Assembly (NCBI GenBank): GCA_964058805.1
Contig: CAXKVV010000432.1
Coordinates: 1 to 25,063 of the forward strand
From: Schoenoplectus triqueter
Lineage: Eukaryota; Streptophyta; Magnoliopsida; Poales; Cyperaceae
Length of the DNA: 25,063 nt
Direction of reading: 5' to 3'
A model generated the notes under the pieces. The model saw only the letters and a program-made list of their open reading frames with translations, was not told the DNA's origin and searched no databases. The position numbers and the translations under genes are program-made. The first letter of the stretch is position 1. Every line of letters begins with the position of its first letter. Shown piece after piece: positions 20,381 to 25,063 of this stretch.

Positions 20381-22214
20381 ATTTCCATCAAATTCGACAG
20401 ATTATGAATGGTTGATAATTCTTTATGCGTAAGTGAAGGGATGTCCTATGGCGTTTCCATTTGGAAAGAAAAGAGGAGTTTCCATTTGGAAAGAAAGGAA
20501 ATAATTTGGCGTGCAGCATGCTGGCATGCGGAAGCAGGTTAGGGGATAAGGATTCTCTGTTGAAAATTGTAAAAAGGCAGGGGTCCCAGTGTGACATCTG
20601 GCTGGATTTGAAGCAGAGAGAGAAAACGAGATTCTTTTGGGTTGACGATGCTAAATGCCAAGAGATCCAACCCCACTCACCAGCCTAGATTCCGCTCCAC
20701 CGAATGGGTGTGTGGTTTACATTATACCAGAGGGGATTGAGACAATCGGATGCTTTTTCCTTGTGAAAAGAAGAAAACTTGAGGAATCTTTCACAATTCT
20801 GGTCTCAACACAAGTAACAGTTTTAATATCTTTTGTGCCACTGATGTGGGTAAATATTCCCCGATTTTAGTTGAAATTTAATGCCCTCTTACTGACGAGT
20901 TGTACAAATAGATTCTGCACCTTATAATCTTACAATTCAATCGGACAAAAAAGAAGATAATTTCTAATGACACCAAAATTTGCCCGTTTATTTAAATTTT
21001 GGAATCCGGAAAGTATTGAGATTAAGCTCTGTTAGGACGTAGCGTGAAAATAAGAGATAGTCTTCATAAAAAAAAAAAGATAAACAAAGCAGATATTATG
21101 AAAAAGTTTAATTATATTTTTTTTGACTTGTCTTGACTTGATTGTAATGCAAATCGAGTCTAACCATTAGCTGTCCAGTCTTTAGTTTGAATATTTTATG
21201 GTTGGATTTTGATCCTTAAGAGATTATCTAAATTATTGAGTCTAAAAGAAACACTTTGAATCTGCCTGGTCGTCTACAAAACTACAAAGAATAAATGTTG
21301 GACTTCACAAATCACAGTCAATTGCTTTAAATCCAAGATGACTAAAAAGGATTAGGAAATTTAGTTGCAATATTTTTTTCAACCCTTTTTGCTAATATGG
21401 TTCCAAGTTCATAATTATACATTCTCACAGGACTATTTTAGTATTTTTGATTAAAACAGATGAAAATGATTGGGGTGATATTGATATCATTATCAATATG
21501 GACTTTTATTATTTAAGTTAAATAAGTTAATTATTTATATTAGTTACTTTATGATGTAACTTATTTCATTGATCTTTTTTGCTATTCAAATTAAATACTG
21601 CTAATCAAAATAATAACTCATTTAAGTTAAATAACAAAATAATAAATAAAATTATTTACATAATAAAATTATTAACATGAATAGTTATAGCTGATATCGA
21701 GGACGGTCTCAATAATGATATATTTGTATCTAATCCAAATTTGGACTTGGGAGTTGGTTTTGATGTATTTTTGAATTGGTGTTGATCTTGACAGCTACTG
21801 AAAAGACTAAAAAAAATAGTTTCATGTCATTTTAAAACTCTAAAATCAGCAAAAAATCATTTCAAAATTTAAACTTTCTCGAATGTTCTTCCAAAATATA
21901 TTTAGTTACATATTTTATCATATTTATATAATTTTTATTCATCTCTATTTAAAAAGAAAAAGAAAAATCTACTATATTTTGAGACGTATTTTTGTAATTT
22001 TCAAAATACTCCTTTCTCTTTTCTCTTTGACATCGTTGTATCGCCTCTTAAAGAGGTCTGCATCATTTTCGCTCCTCCCCTTCCGATCTTGTTCATTTAG
22101 TACCCTGAAGAATTGAGTCATCGGCTCATGAGTAGATGATGAACCCGCCCTCGATCGGCAGCATTTGCCTCCTCATATTCCTCCCCTCTTCTAATCTACA
22201 TTCCTTATTAAACA
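20381..22214. other. Intergenic; no gene recognised
   Basis: The left part holds a 19-base direct repeat (GTTTCCATTTGGAAAG core) at about 20453 and 20477. It also holds two overlapping open frames (20461-20688 and 20655-20870) whose translations match no family I know. From 20900 on the DNA is AT-rich. A GC-richer patch at 22040-22190 has no frame beyond 77 codons. No RNA gene or transposon end was found. Confidence 0.35.
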
Positions 22215-22638
22215 CATAAGTGTCATGATCCTGTAGCGGTCTATATTTTTTATTGAATTTTTAGAGCTAACATCAGTTATCGGATTGAGTTATTTGTCAA
22301 ATAATATTACTATCTCTATGGTTATTTGTGTTGAAATTATAATTTTTTCTCAATTTTGATTGTTACAGAAAATACTGTATAATTTAGGAATACAATTGTT
22401 TTACTTTATTTTCTTTTTTTCTTAAATTACCATCAATTATGAAATTTATTTTTTCTTAAATTCTAAATGTCAACTTTTTTCTCAATCCTGTATTTATTTT
22501 ACATTAATTATGTATTCATGATCAAAATTTATATTAATTACTAAATTATCTTTATTTTTATTTTATTTTTCACGTGAAGATATAATTTTTTATATTTTAA
22601 AATACATCACTGTAGCAACAAAGAGACAAAATACTAAT
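22215..22638 (+). mobile_element. Helitron-like fragment, copy B
   Basis: The inverse of copy A at 6755-7190. Shared landmarks in the same order include CGGATTGAGTTATT, AATAATATTACTATCTCTATGG, ACTGTATAATTTAGGA-like text, ATTAATTATGTATTC and a terminal GTAGCAAC. It ends CTAAT at 22634-22638, which fits the CTRR/T Helitron terminus. There is no RepHel coding sequence. Its left limit is set by where the match to copy A fades. Confidence 0.55.
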
Positions 22639-23683
22639 CAATAATGATGTATTATCAATTTCTTTTTTCCTCTTTTATCTCTCTCCTTCAACTACTCCCC
22701 TTTCTTATAACCCATTTACTACTCGCTCCTCATTAATTCCCCTAATTATCGCTAATTAGATGTACTGATAGAGCCAGTAATTAGACTCTCCGGTAATTAG
22801 ATGTACTGATAGAGTCAATTTAGTAAGGCTGCCACAAAATTTTCTGAGTCCAAATTTTTTTTGCCAGAGATAGTATGATGTGGGCGGTTAATAACAAAGT
22901 TGATATTTAATGCATATGATGTGGACTATGGAACAAAGATGAGGCCATTTGCTTTTAGAGTAATGTTAAATTGATTATATTTACTACAACCTAAACTTAG
23001 GTTATGCTCTCAAAATTTTGAGGAAATGAATGAAATAGTGAGATAAAAGATGAAAAGAGATGAGTGGTTAATTTTTTTTACAATTTGGAGGTGAACGTTT
23101 GATCGAAACCCTGCAGAAAAGGTTTTTCCTTTTTTTTTCTCTAACCCCCTTCGTTGTGTCACCTTTTGTAACTAATTCGGAAGTACAGCATTAATATATT
23201 GGGCTTGTTTGATGACTTTCTACTTAGTCTAAAAGAATAATGACACTGTTTGGTGAGCCGATATTTATTAGAGAGTGGTGGTTACTGGTAGGAATGGTTT
23301 TGTGCCATGACCTAAAGAAAATAATTTATTGTTTGAATTTCTGGGAGAAGGGTATTGGATTGGAGTTATGAGAGTTATGTGCCGCTGCAGTTTTGAAAGA
23401 GGGTATTTTGGTGAGAAGAGATAAATTTTATATTTTTATTCATTAATTTAATATGTACAAATATTGGTGATAAATAGCTAATTAAATATATTTTGAAGTG
23501 ACATTAGAGAAAGTTTAAAATTTTGAGATGATATTTTGTTAATTTTAGTGTTTTCAAGTGACATGAAATTATTTTCTCAAAAAATATTAATTGCATAAAA
23601 CGTGAAAATTAATAAATCTTGATACATAGGGAAATATACAATAAAGAAATTGGATGGCTATTAAAACTGATATGAATACTTTA
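22639..23683. other. Intergenic; no gene seen
   Basis: Pyrimidine-rich at 22660-22720, then AT-rich. It contains the 41-bp-period direct repeat listed separately, and no frame or RNA gene that I recognise. Confidence 0.4.
22753..22814. repeat. 21-bp direct repeat, period 41
   Basis: The 21 bases beginning TAATTAGATGTACTG are identical at 22753-22773 and 22794-22814. The intervening 20 bases contain another TAATTAGA-like piece, so it may be a small tandem array of about 1.5 units. Confidence 0.85.
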
Positions 23684-23691
23684 TTTACAGG

Positions 23692-23984
23692 TAGAGGTGG
23701 GAGAATTTGACCCGATCCGTCTGGATTCGAACCCGACCCGACCCGACTCGACCTGATTTTTTAGGAATTTTTAAGAAAATCAAACTGATCCGATTCGATC
23801 CGAACCCGACCTGACCCGAGATCAAATGACCTTCAATCCAATCGAAATATATCAACGATCTGAAAAAACACAACATTTAAATTGACCCGACCCGACCCAA
23901 ACCGATCCGATTTCTTCCAGAAAGTCAAACTGACCCGATCCGCCTGACCCAAATCCGACCCGACCCGCCCGATGGCCACCTCTA
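23692..23984 (-). mobile_element. hAT-type MITE, TAGAGGTGG family, copy 1
   Basis: The ends are TAGAGGTGGGAGAATTTGAC and, complemented, TAGAGGTGGCCATCGGGCGG. The flanks TTTACAGG (23684-23691) and TTTATAGG (23985-23992) match at seven of eight bases. The interior is a run of CCCGACC-type units around a unique core containing AACACAACAT, which is the reverse complement of the core of the copy at 24692. It is 293 bp with no coding sequence. Confidence 0.85.
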
Positions 23985-23992
23985 TTTATAGG

Positions 23993-24683
23993 GTTGGATT
24001 GGAGGTTTGGAACTCATCAAGCGCATATCAAGCTTTCCCATATACGTTGTTATCCGCGGACGCACAGCCCCATATCAGGACTGAATTTTTATCCTCTAAG
24101 TCAACTTTCCACAATGTGGATATGATATGAGCACTAACATGTTTCAATTTAGATCATATGTTACAAACTCCGTCGTGCACACCTAGTTAACGACCATTTC
24201 CGTTAATTATTTGTTGAGAAGCTAATAAAAAATACCAATTATTTGTTTTGGGTATCTTTCCAACTAAATAGACAGATTATATTTTTTATTTTTTCCATTT
24301 TTTTAATTATTGGCAAATTTGATAATTTTTACGAACCAGTTCGTTTTCTTCACAGAACTTCGAACTTCTTATATATTTTCAAAATATACAGAAACTTTGG
24401 GGAAAAAAACAAGTTATTTTAAAATCATGAACTTGAGTCTGACCGAATTATTTATAAATGAATAATCTACATACTTTCTCTCCTTTGGTTAATCTGTAAT
24501 TGAGAGTAGCACCACGCCAGCACAGAATTTTATAAGGAGAACAGTTTTGATAGTGGAGATGAGATATTAATCAGCAGAAGGGGGGACCTGATGCTCCACT
24601 TTAAAGGAGCATTCGCTTTTGGTAGAAAGTGAATCTGCTTGTAAATGCGCCACTACCACTACTTCCATTACGTGACGACTAGC
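23993..24683. other. Spacer between the two hAT MITEs; no gene seen
   Basis: AT-rich. A short hairpin TGCTCC/GGAGCA lies at about 24593-24612. No open frame or protein motif was found. Confidence 0.4.
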
Positions 24684-24691
24684 CACCTGAC

Positions 24692-25030
24692 TAGAGGTGG
24701 CAATCGGGCGGGTCGGGTCGGGTTCGGGTTCGGGTTCGGGTCGGGCGGGTCGGGTCAGTTTGACTTTCTAGAAGAAATCGGGTCGGGCCGGGCCGGGCCG
24801 GGTCGGGTCAGGGTCGGGTCGGGTCGGGTCAATTTACATGTTGTGTTTTTTCATATCGTTGATAGATTTCGATTCAATTGAAGGCCATTTGATCTCGGGT
24901 CGGGTCGGGTCAGGTCGGGTTCGGATCGGATCGGGTCAGTTTGACTTTCTTAAAAAATCGGGTCGGGTCGGGTTCGGATCCGGACGGGTCGGGCGGGTTT
25001 GTCGGGTCGGGTCAGGTTCTGCCACCTCTA
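24692..25030 (+). mobile_element. hAT-type MITE, TAGAGGTGG family, copy 2 (young)
   Basis: Perfect 11-base terminal inverted repeats (TAGAGGTGGCA and TGCCACCTCTA) and an exact 8-base target duplication, CACCTGAC, at 24684-24691 and 25031-25038. The body consists of (CGGGT)n and GGTTC variants around the same core as copy 1, in the opposite orientation. At 339 bp it is longer than copy 1, mainly through extra CGGGT units. Open frames through it are only the repeat read as Gly, Ser, Arg and Val codons. Confidence 0.92.
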
Positions 25031-25063
25031 CACCTGACCCTCCTAGATTCCTTGGTACCATTA

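Noticed and set aside
20461..20870. Two overlapping frames that could be an exon
   Set aside because: No recognisable domain, and the first is preceded by a direct repeat; kept only as an unexplained patch in the intergenic entry.
23685..24881. Gly/Ser/Arg-rich and GRVGSGRV-like frames
   Set aside because: They are the CGGGT/CCCGA repeats of the hAT MITEs read as codons.

Overview
The window is nuclear DNA from a flowering plant. It carries three plant-specific genes: a class I LOB-domain protein, an organellar single-stranded DNA-binding (OSB) protein and a NIGT1/HHO-type GARP repressor. The genes have short spliced exons with GT-AG introns, lie in AT-rich intergenic DNA, and are surrounded by plant transposon families (CACTA, MULE, hAT, Helitron, L1 LINE). 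I cannot tell from sequence whether it is a monocot or a eudicot. There is no operon-like organisation and no bacterial or viral gene.

Layout. Positions 435-1361 (minus) hold a one-coding-exon LBD36/AS2-like gene, with a CT-rich leader, a probable leader intron and a candidate TATA box out to about 2255. Positions 2745-7560 are transposon-rich: a MULE-type MITE (2753-3184), a small inverted repeat (4137-4277), a CACTA-type element (4555-5870), a Helitron-like fragment (6755 to about 7190) and a 125-bp tandem duplication. Positions 7851-9950 (plus) hold the four-exon OSB gene; I joined the exons by splice site, phase and family motifs into a 272-residue protein. A short 5'-truncated LINE-like insertion follows at 10150-10540. 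A dead L1-type LINE lies on the minus strand at about 11560-13420. Positions 13430-16172 are almost gene-free, with one decayed hAT-like repeat and one tRNA-like promoter pair. Positions 16559-18396 (minus) hold the five-exon HHO gene (315 residues), with a fold-back MITE only 51 bp beyond its stop codon.

Positions 19181-25038 are a nest of elements. A hAT MITE (19335-19774) sits inside a possible older 1.2-kb insertion. A second Helitron-like copy (to 22638) matches the first in inverse orientation. Two related hAT MITEs (23692-23984 and 24692-25030) lie in opposite orientation, and the second has a perfect 8-bp target duplication and a very G-rich (CGGGT) body.

The three genes have unrelated jobs: organ patterning, organelle DNA maintenance, and nitrate/phosphate-responsive repression. 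I see no sign that they form one system. The most informative content is the set of transposon boundaries and target-site duplications readable by eye, the competing splice acceptor in the OSB gene, and the broken catalytic motif of the LINE. I found no convincing undescribed system.
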